A DNA stretch of 64,000 bases from Blastomussa wellsi. Lineage: Eukaryota > Cnidaria > Anthozoa > Scleractinia > Plerogyridae. Location of the stretch: the NCBI GenBank assembly GCA_947652115.1, contig OX393573.1, positions 5,887,479 through 5,951,478 on the forward strand. The letters are read 5' to 3'. The notes under the pieces were generated by a model, which saw nothing but the letters and a program-made list of their open reading frames with translations, did not search any database and was not told where the DNA came from. Both the position numbers and the translations under genes were made by a program. Positions 46,131-58,600 of this stretch are shown here, piece after piece; position 1 is the stretch's first letter, and each line of letters opens with the position of its first letter.

Positions 46131-46708
46131 TATAATTTGGTTTTATCAACTGGGTTGATAATGTCAATTGGCCACCGTAAAGAGATTCAAGAGCTGACGT
46201 TTCGAGCGTTAGCCCTTCGTCGGAGCGAATCAAGGAATTGTGCGTCGTGTGTTTTTATATACAGAAAGACGGAGCTTCGCTATTGGCTGGTGCCTGGTAA
46301 CGTGAAAACAACGGAATAAATTAGTTGAATGAAAAGCGTTCGTTGATACCGTGAGGATTAATAGTGCCGATTTGAAAAATAAATTTTTGTTCTAGAGTTT
46401 TACGGCTTTCCGTGTTTCCTTGGTGAAGGGAAAGGCCGCAGACTGCCATATGTTGCTTAGAATGATTTGGGAGATTGAAGTGTCTCGCGACCGGTTTCGA
46501 TGCATTTTTGTCGTCTTTCTCTACGTCACGAAGGTGTTCTCGGAATCGGTCGCCAAGTCGTCTCCCTGTTTCGCCGATGTAAAACTTTTTGCAAAGAGTG
46601 CAAGTTACAGGTACAGGTGAAATGATCAGTGATTTTGATAGATCGCTTGCGTCCCGATATTTTGTCCCACCGACGCAGCACCACAGTTTCTTGAGAAACT
46701 TACCCCCT
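46131..46708 (-). mobile_element. Short Penelope-like element with 14-bp target duplication
   Basis: The direct repeat CTTTCCAAAAATTA flanks it at 46117-46130 and 46709-46722. On the minus strand it begins AGAGGGGGTAAG, encodes a GIY-YIG endonuclease domain, and ends in a 3' region with a hammerhead-like sequence and the terminal GACATTATCAACCCAG word. There is no reverse transcriptase, yet it starts at exactly the same base as the copies at 11931, 16162 and 45624. That suggests a defined short family rather than random 5' truncation. Confidence 0.8.
46184..46231 (-). ncRNA. Hammerhead-ribozyme-like sequence of the Penelope-like element
   Basis: On the minus strand: GATTCGCT, CCGACGA, GGGC-loop-GCTC stem, GAAACGTC, AGC..GAATC. 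The stem I arms GATTC/GAATC and GCT/AGC pair. The first core has C where the consensus CUGANGA has U. It lies about 90 bases past the GIY-YIG stop codon. Confidence 0.5.
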
Positions 46709-46716
46709 CTTTCCAA
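46321..46716 (-). pseudogene. GIY-YIG endonuclease domain of a Penelope-like element
   Basis: A 131-codon open frame. CTLCKKFYIGETGRRLGDRF contains the Cys pair and YIG motif, followed by REHLRDVE, then HFNLPNHSKQHMAVCGL. These match the C-terminal endonuclease of Penelope-like retroelements, which nicks target DNA for reverse transcription. The frame appears intact to its stop, but it lacks the reverse-transcriptase domain that normally precedes it, and its first codons overlap the 3' target duplication. Alone it could only act if expressed with other domains. Confidence 0.75.
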
Positions 46717-46722
46717 AAATTA

Positions 46723-48885
46723 CATTCGAAAGCGTCTTCCTTTTGTGATCGATCTGTATCTGGCAAGGATATAGTTTGATTGACGTGCGCTTAACAACGC
46801 TGTTCTCTGATTGGATAACCCAACAGGAGGAAAATTCCTCCTGTAAATTTAGCGTGGTGCAAGTGATAAAAGTCGTTTGTACCGCTACTACCAAACCGGA
46901 AATGAGAAGCGAACGACTTTGAGAAAGTCTATGGCCCTTGTTGCCTCGTTTAAGATAAAATATTCTTTTGAATTTTGAGCTTAAAATTGAGGCAAGAAGG
47001 GCTAATTTGAATACCAACAAAAGAATATTAATATGGTAGCAATTTTGGAATAAGGTGTATGGAACAATCAGAATTACGCCTTTGATTTCTCACTTTTACA
47101 ACAAGCGATAAGTACGGTAGAAAGGTTATTGAATTGGCTACAGTCACTGTAAGGCCTACTCTGGGACCTTAATAATAATAATAATAGTTAATCTTTATTG
47201 AGGATGCCAACATCACAAAAAGAGTGGTTTACAGAAGGGTCCTCTAAAGGTAACTACATATAAATATAATTACATAAAAATGTAAAAATAAAAACAATCA
47301 AAGTCGCCCTAAGTCGCCTTAAGTCGCCCTAAGTTACCTTAAATTATGCAATCATATAATGGCTTTCAACTGTTTAAATTGCCTTCGATTTATACCTTGA
47401 TATTTTCCATGTAAAGGTTAACTCCATTCCAATGGAAAGGGTTGGAGAAGGCATGGTGCTTAATGATTACTGTGTTTGTGTAATGTTACTGGGTTCATGC
47501 CCTGGCAGGGGCGATTGGACTGTGTTCCTGGGCAGGATAGCTGAATAAAATGTTATTGATCAGGGAGTAACTTTGCATGTGAGAAAACTCTCTAGTCGGG
47601 TATAAGTAGAAAAAAAGTGTGCAGAGCAAGTCAAGTGTAGTCTGGGTAACAAGACCTTGCAGAGACACTCACCTCCCTGCTTTTTTTTCACACAATGCCC
47701 CACTATGTATGCTACAAGCCTGAGCCACATATCAGCTATTTCGTTCAGCAATGTACTTAACTCATGTTTTTGTAGCAGTTTGTTGCTAGTCATAAAGTCA
47801 TGAAATGCTGGGTGTAGAAAAGACACTGTGAATCTGTCATGTATACCCAATAACAAACTGCAACACAAGCCAATTCACTGCTGCACTCAATTCAGAAATT
47901 TATTATTAATTATCAAAATGCCTTTCAGGCGACTGTTTAGAAAATGTATTTCAGTATTTGTCCTAAATCTCCACATTTATAGGCCCTGTTTAGAAGGACT
48001 TCTGGGGTAGCCCGAACACTTGAATTTTTGACATGTGAACAACGTGTTTACAAGCTAGGCAGCAAGAGTTACCCGGCAAAGTTTATGACTTATGAGCTCA
48101 ATCTTGTCGGTGACAATAACAAAAATCAGTGCAAAGAAAAAACACATATTTCGGGTATATTTGTACTTACTGCACATCATTCTAAATATTTCCCAGGAAT
48201 TTTCCTTCTGGTAGCCACAAATCGCTTGTGCTTTGCCTTCACACGTCAGAAGCCGCCGAAGGCCGCCATATTTGATTTGACACATAGGGACCTGGGTGCT
48301 AGTGTACGCGAGTCACGTAATCAGCGGATTTCCACCAAAGACCAAAATCCAAAATGGCGGACGCAATTAAATTTTCATTCACAACAGCAAACATTTATAA
48401 AAATTGGTCTTGTAATTCTTGAAAATGTCAGTTTTTATGGTAATTTTGAGCACCATGTGGTAGTGTTTATAAATAGTCGTTGCGGGGTGACCGACGTGAT
48501 CCAAAAATGACTTGTACTGCTCAGGTCTGTGTCATTGTTAACTTGCCATGGATCATATTGAACAGAAGGTACCGTATTAAAAAAAATATTAAAATTGAAA
48601 ACTTTAAAAAACGCTTTTTATTGTATTTTGACGTGACCTAAGATAATATAATCTTTTTTGTACTTTCCAAGAAATTAAATACAAATAGCCTAAGTGAAAT
48701 ATAATTAATAAAATCTATTTGTGTTCATTTACATTATAGCTGCACGCATCTTGGAGTCGTAGCACCATGTTTCAGTTGCTGTTGCAGTTGATGATGATAT
48801 TGTGACTGTCTGATTATTAGAATTTGTGAGGATCAGTGTCTGGTGTTGGATTTAATGGGAAATAACTATCATTTGGCATTTGTAA
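46723..48885. other. No recognised gene
   Basis: An AATAATAATAATAATAG tract at about 47171-47188 is followed by TTAATCTTTATTGAGGATGCC and short CCTAAGTCGCC tandem words near 47306-47340, resembling the tail of a retroposon. The frame at 48028-48510 overlaps AAAATGGCGGACGC-type repeat sequence and shows no family resemblance. Confidence 0.3.
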
Positions 48886-49235
48886 GTTTAAATAAAGGCT
48901 ACGAGTCCACAGCTTCTACGCTCGTAATGAAAAAAGATCAACTAAAACGGATCTAGAATTAATGATCGGTTATTTTGACTCTTGTTGTTGTTACGCAGTC
49001 GGCATGCGTGTATTATAAAGAGTCGTTAGCAGTGATCGTATGCAAATTTCCTTCGAAGTGAAAGTACTTCGTTCTTTTTATGATTGTTGTTTTGTTAAAG
49101 GAATTTTAGCGCGGACAAGAACGTCCTTGAGCGATTTTTCCTTTCTATAAGACACAATCGGTGGCTGATTAAATATGTCTTTGAAAACAGTAGTTGCCAT
49201 GGTGTTTAGTTCTGAAAGAACTGTTGATCAGCTTG

Positions 49236-49283
49236 TAGCGCAAGACCGGTTTCGGAACCAAACAATTGGATCCTTCGTCAGTT
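49236..49283 (-). ncRNA. Hammerhead-ribozyme candidate, tandem unit 1
   Basis: Minus strand: GCAA, CTGACGA (exact core), stem II AGGATCC..GGTTCC, GAAACCGGTC, TTGC. GCAA and TTGC pair as stem I. GGATCC and GGTTCC pair with one T-T mismatch as stem II. Stem III is the loopless palindrome ACCGGT, so cleavage would occur in dimers, after the C of GGTC. Confidence 0.7.
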
Positions 49284-50092
49284 GCTTTTTTTCAAAGAGC
49301 TCACAGTAGTGCTGAGTGCTGATAGTGAAGTTCAAGTCTGCTTTTATAGTGTTCATTAATCAGCAAGGTGTTATGTGATTGGTTGTTTAAGCGAGAAGCT
49401 GATTGGACGAAATTAATTAACCAATCATGTTATGGAAATTTCGATCCGGCGTTATGTGAAGCTCGCACTTTTCATGTGTCGCACGTGTCCGTGCCGCGTG
49501 AGTAATTAGTGCGAAGTGTGTTAACAGAACTTGTTTGTTTTTCGATAAAGTTGAAGTCACTCAAATAAAATTGAGTGTTGTGGGATATTATCGAATTCTG
49601 ATGGTTGTTCTGTGGTAGTTGATCAAGAAGTGACGTTGGATAAAAATCCGTTGTCTTGTTGAGACGTAGAGATGCCCTAGATAGGACTAACACTTACGCG
49701 GGCAAGTAGCGGTTATACTCCGAAGAGTGTTTCATTACAGGTTTAAATAAAGGCTACGAGTCCACAGCTTTTACGCTCGTAATGAAAAAAGATCAACTAA
49801 AACGGATCTAGAATTAATGATCGGTTATTTTGACTCTTGTTGTTGTTACGCAGTCGGCATGCGTGTATTATAAAGAGTCGTTAGCAGTGATCGTATGCAA
49901 ATTTCCTTCGAAGTGAAAGTACTTCGTTCTTTTTATGATTGTTGTTTTGTTAAAGGAATTTTAGCGCGGACAAGAACGTCCTTGACCGATTTTTCCTTTC
50001 TATAAGACACAATCGGTGGCTGATTAAATATGTCTTTGGAAACAGTAGTTGCCATGGTGTTTAGTTCTGAAAGAACTGTTGATCAGCTTGTA

Positions 50093-50140
50093 GCGCAAGA
50101 CCGGTTTCGGAACCAAACAATTGGATCCTTCGTCAGTTGC
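50093..50140 (-). ncRNA. Hammerhead-ribozyme candidate, tandem unit 2
   Basis: Same sequence as in unit 1 with all core bases preserved (CTGACGA, GAAA, GGTC). Confidence 0.7.
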
Positions 50141-50954
50141 TTTTTTTCAAAGAGCTCACAGTAAGAGCTAGTGCTGAGTGCTGATAGTGAAGTTCAAGTC
50201 TGCTTTTATAGTGTTCATTAATCAGCAAGGTGTTATGTGATTGGTTGTTTAAGCGAGAAGCTGATTGGACGAAATTAATTAACCAATCATGTTATGGAAA
50301 TTTCGATCCGGCGTTATGTGAAGCTCGCACTTTTCATGTGTCGCACGTGTCCGTGCCGCGTGAGTAATTAGTGCGAAGTGTGTTAACAGAACTTGTTTGT
50401 TTTTCGATAAAGTTGAAGTCACTCAAATAAAATTGAGTGTTGTGGGATATTATCGAATTCTGATGGTTGTTCTGTGGTAGTTGATCAAGAAGTGACGTTG
50501 GATAAAAATCCGTTGTCTTGTTGAGACGTAGAGATGCCCTAGATAGGACTAACACTTACGCGGGCAAGTAGCGGTTATACTCCGAAGAGTGTTTCATTAC
50601 AGGTTTAAATAAAGGCTACGAGTCCACAGCTTCTACGCTCGTAATGAAAAAAGATCAACTAAAACGGATCTAGAATTAATGATCGGTTATTTTGACTCTT
50701 GTTGTTGTTACGCAGTCGGCATGCGTGTATTATAAAGAGTCGTTAGCAGTGATCGTATGCAAATTTCCTTCGAAGTGAAAGTACTTCGTTCTTTTTATGA
50801 TTGTTGTTTTGTTAAAGGAATTTTAGCGCGGACAAGAACGTCCTTGAGCGATTTTTCCTTTCTATAAGACACAATCGGTGGCTGATTAAATATGTCTTTG
50901 GAAACAGTAGTTGCCATGGTGTTTAGTTCTGAAAGAACTGTTGATCAGCTTGTA

Positions 50955-51002
50955 GCGCAAGACCGGTTTCGGAACCAAACAATTGGATCCTTCGTCAGTT
51001 GC
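50955..51002 (-). ncRNA. Hammerhead-ribozyme candidate, tandem unit 3
   Basis: Same sequence as in units 1 and 2 with all core bases preserved. Confidence 0.7.
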
Positions 51003-51689
51003 TTTTTTTCAAAGAGCTCACAGTAAGAGCTAGTGCTGAGTGCTGATAGTGAAGTTCAAGTCTGTTATGTGATTGGTTGTTTAAGCGAGAAGCTGATTGG
51101 ACGAAATTAATTAACCAATCATGTTATGGAAATTTCGATCCGGCGTTATGTGAAGCTCGCACTTTTCATGTGTCGCACGTGTCCGTGCCGCGTGAGTAAT
51201 TAGTGCGAAGTGTGTTAACAGAACTTGTTTGTTTTTCGATAAAGTTGAAGTCACTCAAATAAAATTGAGTGTTGTGGGATATTATCGAATTCTGATGGTT
51301 GTTCTGTGGTAGTTGATCAAGAAGTGACGTTGGATAAAAATCCGTTGTCTTGTTGAGACGTAGAGATGCCCTAGATAGGACTAACACTTACGCGGGCAAG
51401 TAGCGGTTATACTCCGAAGAGTGTTTCATTACAGGTTTAAATAAAGGCTACGAATCCACAGCTTTTACGCTCGTAATGAAAAAAAATCAACTAAAACGGA
51501 TCTAGAATTAATCATCGGTTATTTTGACTCTTGTTGTTGTTACGCAGTCGGCATGCGTGTATTATAAAGAGTCGTTAGCAGTGATCGTATGCAAATTTCC
51601 TTCGAAGTGAAAGTACTTCGTTCTTTTTATGATTGTTGTTTTGTTAAAGGCATTTTAGCGCGGACAAGAACGTCCTTGAGCGATTTTTC

Positions 51690-51889
51690 NNNNNNNNNNN
51701 NNNNNNNNNNNNNNNNNNNNNNNNNNNNNNNNNNNNNNNNNNNNNNNNNNNNNNNNNNNNNNNNNNNNNNNNNNNNNNNNNNNNNNNNNNNNNNNNNNNN
51801 NNNNNNNNNNNNNNNNNNNNNNNNNNNNNNNNNNNNNNNNNNNNNNNNNNNNNNNNNNNNNNNNNNNNNNNNNNNNNNNNNNNNNNNNN
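51690..51889. other. Assembly gap, exactly 200 N
   Basis: The round length indicates a placeholder of unknown true size. It begins inside the tandem array, where assembly collapse is expected. The missing 3' exons of ALDH8A1 may be within it. Confidence 0.95.
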
Positions 51890-53257
51890 AAGGTAAATCA
51901 ATTTTATTTAAGATTTGGCAGTATTTCGGTTTGCTAAAAGGTGTTGTAAAATATTCCCATACAAACTCTTATATTTTTGCCATGACAGCTATTATGCAAT
52001 ATGATCCTGATCACAACGTGAGCTTGGGCTGCCTGTGCTGTCATCGCTTACTGTCAATTCACTGCCAAATCTCATGTGAGCTTCTCATTTCACAACAAAA
52101 CTTTTTTCACGCGATATGATCGCGCTGTAGTTCTCCGGTTCTCTTTCAGTATTTTCAATAGGTTCTTTCGTTAGACTTTAATTTTGCGGGTTGCATGCTC
52201 GATGTCCTCAGTCAGAGAAACTGAAAGTGCCGCACCCGTTTGCTTCTGAGCAAAGAAGCAGAAGCGGCTCCTTTCATTTGCTAGAAGCTCTATCTTCATA
52301 ATTTTCTGCTGCAATAGTGATGTTTCCAGTGCGAGTGCTTACGGGAAAATTACGGGAAACTCACTGCCTTTCGCAATTTCGTTTCCGTGATCTTTGGATC
52401 GTTTGGAGGCTGTAACATGCAGAACGTCATCAACGCCATAGCAACAGTAAGCCGATCTTTATAGTTATCTGTCAATACATCATTAATTGTGGCGCTTCGT
52501 GTGTCATCAATCGCTTAGAACAACACTTAATCTAGAAAATAAAACTTGCCGTAAACGTACGAACATTTAAGTTCGTTTACTGCCACCTTTCAACCAACTG
52601 AGCTGAAATTTTGCTGAAATATTCCTTTATACCTGATCTACAAAAGTGTGTCTCCGATTTCTAAATTTCGACCTGGTTAAAAAGTTATAGCTTTGTTTGT
52701 TCAGGGGTATCACAAAGCGATCTTTTAGAAATAGGAGACACGCTTTAGAAGGGCCATCTTCAACGAATCATTTGCGATACTAAACACGTTGCACTGAGTA
52801 ACAATCGAGGCATGTAAACGAACTTGATAAGGAGAAAAGGTTAATATCACTTAATTTACAAAAATTCTAAACCTATTATCTTTTCTAAAGAGAAGGTGCA
52901 ATCGAATCCTTCATTTATTAAGCTTTAAGAAAATCTTTACTTTTAGGGGGTTTATTTTTAAAGCTTCGCCACGAAAACGTGTTAGCGTGAGGTGGTCAAT
53001 TACCACAGGCGTCCGCTTAATAAAAGTATCTGCTTAATAATATGGGTTGGGGAAAAAGAATGAAACCAACTGAGGCCAATCGGTTCCGTTTAATACAGGT
53101 TCACTACCGGTTTATATGAATAGCAAATTCAAAACTATGATTGACTCAAAATAAGTTATTTTTACACAGTAGAATTCTAGGCTCAGTGTTTTCTCTTTTC
53201 ATTCTATTTTAACTACTTTTTTCATCATTCTAATTGCTGTTCTTTCTCCATGATTAC
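51890..53257. other. No recognised gene; 3' side of the ALDH8A1-type gene
   Basis: The downstream ALDH8A1 exons should follow exon 7 here on the minus strand. I looked for the conserved EEIFGPV and C-terminal segments and did not find them. The stretch holds no clear exon or repeat boundary. Confidence 0.35.
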
Positions 53258-55611
53258 CTTAGCCAAATGCTCTTTGCTGACCAGTGCTCCAACATTTGTT
53301 GTTACTTCTTTGGGGGAACCAACCTTGAGTTGTCTGATCAATGTGAAAAAGGGGAAGTGGGCAGGTTTTAAATGATGAAAACGAATTATACATGTCTATA
53401 ATATAGTATTAACAAAAATGTTTTTAATCGGTAAATACTGAATACATAATTAAAAGAGCTACGTCACGGTTCATGCATTTTTAAAATGTAGCCTAAATTT
53501 TTCACAATCTTCATTTGTAATGAACCTCAATCTTCTCCATCTTAACCATCCTTGTTCCTTTTTGGTTTAGTACCTCTTTGGTGTTTTTCTCTCTTAGTAG
53601 ACTATTAGTTTTAGATTTCCTACGTTTTAGGGGTAATTTGGTTCGTCGCAAAAAATAACCCAAAATATGGTGACATAGCTCTGACTGATTGTCATTGGTC
53701 TATTTCTGAATTTACTTAGTGAGAAGAAGTATAGATACTTCTCATTCTTAACTACAGGACAGTGTTTTATCACATTTCCAAGCACCTGAGAGCTCAAAAA
53801 ATAATAATTATGTTGTGCACTGCATTTTCAACCACGGTGATTAAACAATGTTTCTTGCATTTGATATAACTGATAATCTGCTAACTAAAAATAGATTTCC
53901 AGGAAACAGTTCCTGCCACTTGAATTCCACATGGGAAGGGGATTACGATAATAAAGACTTGAAGGCAAACTGAGAAAGGACAGAGGGGGGATTTAAACCG
54001 AACATACACAATGTAACCCATTTAGGGAGTGGGAAGGTTATTTACCTGTCAAATGCTGTAAAAGAAAGAAAAAATGAATTATTCGGAATGTAACGATAAT
54101 CACAAAAGCATGCAGTGATAATATTAATAAAACAAACCTAGTTTGTTCCACAAATTTTTCTAGAAACTGGTCATAAATTCCTTTCTGAACATATACTCTA
54201 CTGGTACAAAGGCAGATCTCCCCTTGATTGGCAAAACTGGACCTGGTGAAAATGCATCAGTTAATATTTTGCTTTTTTATTAAACCAACCCAACCACAGT
54301 GTACGTGCCAGTGCCAGTCCAAAACTGTTACAATTACACATGTATAAATGTTATGAAATAAAAATGCCCAACAACACTGTGTAATTAATACAATTATTTT
54401 ATGATGATTGTAGTGATTGCCACTGTATGATTATTACATAAACTTTTCACTGGCGGCAGTTTACAAGTTGTATATTGGTGTATTCACTGCTTCTAAAGTA
54501 CCTTTCCTGAAACAAACAACTATGAACTGTGTTAGAGGAGTTTCTGATTTTTTTCTGCACGAATGCATGTTAATAATCCCAGTGCGGCACATGCATGTTG
54601 ATATTAATGCCAGCAAAGCAAGTTAAGTACACAGCTATGCAGAGAACTCCAAAACAATTAGCTTTCAATCTAATACAAACCTGACAGTCGTTGCTACACA
54701 CTTATCCAGATCTGCATCGTCAAAAATGAGGGCAGCATTCTTCCCTCCAAGCTGTAGTTAATAAATAAAAACAACTAATATTCAACGTACATGTAAATTC
54801 AATTCAAGTAGAAGTACCTGTTGAACATTTTGCAGGTAGCCTGTTCTGATTAAGCTCTACATTAACTCCAATTTGAGTTAAGTCAAGTATCATTTTGCCT
54901 TGTTTACATTAATGCCATCATACTGTAGTGGGAGACCTGTGCTCTAAGGGTGCCCAGGTGCCTCAGGCGACTAACTTTTGCCTTTGGATGACAAGATAAA
55001 CTTTTTTCATTAGAGTGCTAGGCGCTTTACCGTTGCCACTCGAGAAAGTTTTTGATTAAATTTTGACATCTTTTTGACAACTTATGCTAACTTCAAAGTG
55101 AGCCAGCCAATCAGAACATGAGAATTTCCAAGGGCAGAGATGTCATATTATGAGTGCATTCATTCACTTGGGAATTTACAGTCTCATGTTCTGGTTGGCT
55201 GACTTGCTTTGAAGTTAGCAAAAAGTTGTCAAAAAGATGTCAAGATTTAATCAAAAACTTTCTTGAGTGGCAACGGTAAGGCGCGTAGCACTGTAAGCTT
55301 TAGTGCTGGGCAACCTGGATCTCATGATTTGGAACCTTCAGGCTACTTGTAATTTATCATAAAGCACAGCCTTGAGTGGGTTTCTGCACCAAGGTTATCA
55401 AGCCCAGAAATCTACCCCATCAAAGAGGTGCATTTAAACATTTATACCCAGTCCTGCAGGGACACCTTAGACTAAATTACGAGACTGGCACATATATGTC
55501 TAGTAAAATCAGGTCACGAAAATGTGCCCATTATCAGAAGTTTGATTTTATAAACAGCTTGTAAGTTCCAAATGAGCTCAAATGTAATCTTTTGTGGATT
55601 TACGTTGCCTC

Positions 55612-55654
<43 letters not shown>

Positions 55655-58600
55655 GGCAGTTATAATTATAATTACACAAAATCGCGTATCTAGGAGCCTT
55701 TCTCTCAGAATGACTTACTTCCAGTGAAAGTTTCTTGTAAAATGGAGCACTCATTTCAGTGATGGCCTGCCCGGTAGCAGTTGAACCAGTGAATGAAATC
55801 ACCGGAATATCAGGATGCTTAACAACAGCAGCTCCTGCTTTGGGTCCGGTGCCGAACACCAAGTTCACAACACCAGGAGGTAATCCTGTAAAGCAAACAT
55901 CAAAGAATGGTGACAAACTTAATTAAAATGTGTTGATGATCTGAAAATATTGATGCCTTCCCCTCAGAAGATATTTTTTTCTCTGATTACTTCCAACACT
56001 CAAGGAATTCCTGTTTAACTTCATTCTTTCCTTTAATTACATGCAAGAATGTCACCTTTGAGACACCCCACACCCAATGAATTTCCAATCTGTAGGCTGA
56101 ATAATAATAATAATATTAATAATAATAATAATAATGTTTTCTGGCACCACACAGTTACTGTTTAAACACAGGAAAGACATTTGTGCTCGAAAGCAGGGTT
56201 GGTGCAGTCGTGAGAGCACTTGCCACCCACCAATGTGGCCCAGGTTCAATTTCTGGACTCTGCATCATATAATTATGTGGGTTGAGTTTGTTGTTGGTTA
56301 TCGTCCTTCCCCCGAAGGTTTTTCTTCGGTTTTCCTCTCTCAACAAAAACCAACATTTCTAAATTCCAATTCAATGAGGAATCCGAGAGCCACAGGTTTG
56401 CTAGTTGAAACACTATTATCTACTAGCTACTCTAGTTAAACAAATGATATTTGATTTCTTGAAAGATGCACTCAACTCGAAAAAGGCCATTCCTGGGGTT
56501 GGTGTATAGCATTATAATTACTGTAAGAAAATCCCAAGAGGGGGAAAATTTAGTAATACACGCTTGGTTTTTTTTTCACATACTCTTTTAGGCCTTAAAA
56601 CTTATTGATACAAAAACCATGCATTGGAAGAGTCTGTTTGACTGAATAAATTCCCATTGAGGTGCGTAATGGGGTCTAAAATTTCAGGTTTATGAATTGT
56701 TTTTGGGTTTGCAATATGAAGCTCTAATCTATAATGTGCGTACCCACTGGGAAAAATATCTGCTTTTAGAAACTCCATTATTTTTTAGGGGGGAGGGAGG
56801 GGGGAGAGTTTTCTATTTTTTTTTGGAAAGAAATCCAAAGTTGAGTCAACAAGTTATAGAGCAGTACCTGCTTCATTTGTGGGAGGCGCGGTGGCCTAAT
56901 GGTTAGTGCGGTCATCTCCGGATCAAGCGGTCTGGGTTCGAGCCCTGGCTGGGGACCGTGTGTTGTGTTCTTAAGCAAGACACTTTACTTTCACAGTGCC
57001 TCTCTCCACCCAGGTGTATAAATGGGTACCGGCAAATTTACTGCTGGGGGGTAACCCTGCAATAGACTATAATCCCATCCAGGGGGGCATAAAAATACTC
57101 CTAGTTTCGTCATGCTATGGAAACCAGAGATAAGTGCCGGCCTGATGAGCCACTTAGGCTCGAATGTAGTCTTTACCTACCTGCTTCATTTAACACCTTT
57201 GCCAGCATCCACGCTGTAACAGAAGTCATTTCACTTGGTTTACACACAACAGTGTTGCCGGCAGCAATAGCGGGAGCAACTTTAAATGTTAACAGGTAAA
57301 TGGGTAGGTTCCATGGGGAGATGAGCCCAGCAACGCCTATCGGAGATCTGATGGAGTAGTTCACAGCACCCACATTTTCTAGAATATTGGCGCTGTGAAT
57401 TTCAAAATGATTAAATTAAAAAAATGTTAGAAACTGTGACAAGGTCTCTTTAAAAAAATGAAAAGAAAAGAAGAAAAATGGGGTTTCTTTCATTTAATGC
57501 ATGAAAACGACAAACAACATTTAAGAACCAGTGTTGAAGTGGTGTTGAGTTAACAACAGTTTTTATTAGTGATTCTAAACTAACTGTGATTCAAAGCAAC
57601 ACCACACTAAAATGAACAGACTATAGGCAGCAGCATTGCATACTAGTCTTGTCTGACTAATTTCAATTGATGTTCCTTAATTGCTTCAATCTGTGTTTCT
57701 TCTTATCCATATTGTGTTGCTCCACAGTGGGTTTATTGGTTAAATTGAACCTATCCTCTCCAGAAATTCCAGTTTTGGTTCATTCTTCCCTTTAATTAAC
57801 ATTTTGACCCCTTGGAATTTCCAAAGGCCCTCAACAGAAAAAAAAGGATGTCTTCTGATAGAACCACACATTATCATGAGTATCACTGAACTGATGGGCT
57901 CGCTACTAGAGGAGATAAGTAATAGTCCTCGAGTTGCAATCGAGTGTGACGCTTTCTTTCATTTTATTCCCAAATAAATATTTCTTCAACTTGCATTTGC
58001 TAACTCAGGGTCCGAAATTAACTTTTTTATGCAGGCACCAAGTGGCGACTGAACATTGTTTTTTCTGTCGCCAAATGAAAAAATCTGGTCGCCAAAAAGT
58101 GGTTCGTAAATTTTTGTCTCATAGCAAACCACGAAAACATTGAGTTCTGAAAAACGTTTCTTTAAGACTTGAATGTATAAAGGCATTAAAATATCGTGTA
58201 GCTTACAATTCAGTTGAAAAGGAGTTTTCGTTGAATAGATAGCTCTCTTAGTTTGAAGACTAACAATAGCAGTACGATTGAAGCCTCCAAGAAGCCACGC
58301 ACGAACCAGCGGCCATATTGCTCGTTCCAGGCCACTTCCGAACAAAATTGCGCCCACGGTATGGCTTTTAGAGGAAACCACTGAAAATATGGCAGCCACT
58401 GAATGCCGATCGAAGTGCGTGGTTAATTACAACGATTGTTGAAGGTCATCTAAAGAGAATCTTTCTTGCTGAAATCAAATGCAAAATTTTTCAATTTAAT
58501 TCCTTGGACGCTCGTCCAAAATATTGACACAACGCAAAGTTAGTCGCCTGTTGGCGACTAGTTAAATGAAATTCTGGTCGCCAACACTCAATTTTCAGTC

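Larger units (their letters stand above)
48886..51689. repeat. Tandem array of about 0.86-kb units (three and a part), running into an assembly gap
   Basis: Units start with GTTTAAATAAAGGCTACGA at 48886, 49741, 50603 and 51435, so periods are 855, 862 and 832 bp. Unit 1 lacks a 7-base AGAGCTA present in units 2 and 3; unit 3 lacks about 30 bp around TTTATAGTGTTCATTAATC. Otherwise the copies are almost identical. Each complete unit has a 73-codon minus-strand frame of unknown nature and, further on, a hammerhead-ribozyme-like sequence on the same strand. The array enters the N gap at 51690, so the true copy number is unknown. It could be a retrozyme-like element or tandem termini of a Penelope-like element. 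Confidence 0.9.

Noticed and set aside
49472..51387. Identical 73-codon minus-strand frame in each 0.86-kb unit
   Set aside because: The units are nearly identical in DNA, so preservation of the frame is not evidence of selection. No domain is recognised, so it is mentioned with the array rather than called as a gene.
51589..52119. 176-codon frame across the N gap
   Set aside because: Most of it is unknown sequence; the flanks are the tandem repeat and unrelated sequence.
56881..56950. tRNA-like A and B boxes
   Set aside because: They belong to the SINE head; the sequence does not close into a tRNA cloverleaf gene and is followed by the SINE core and tail.
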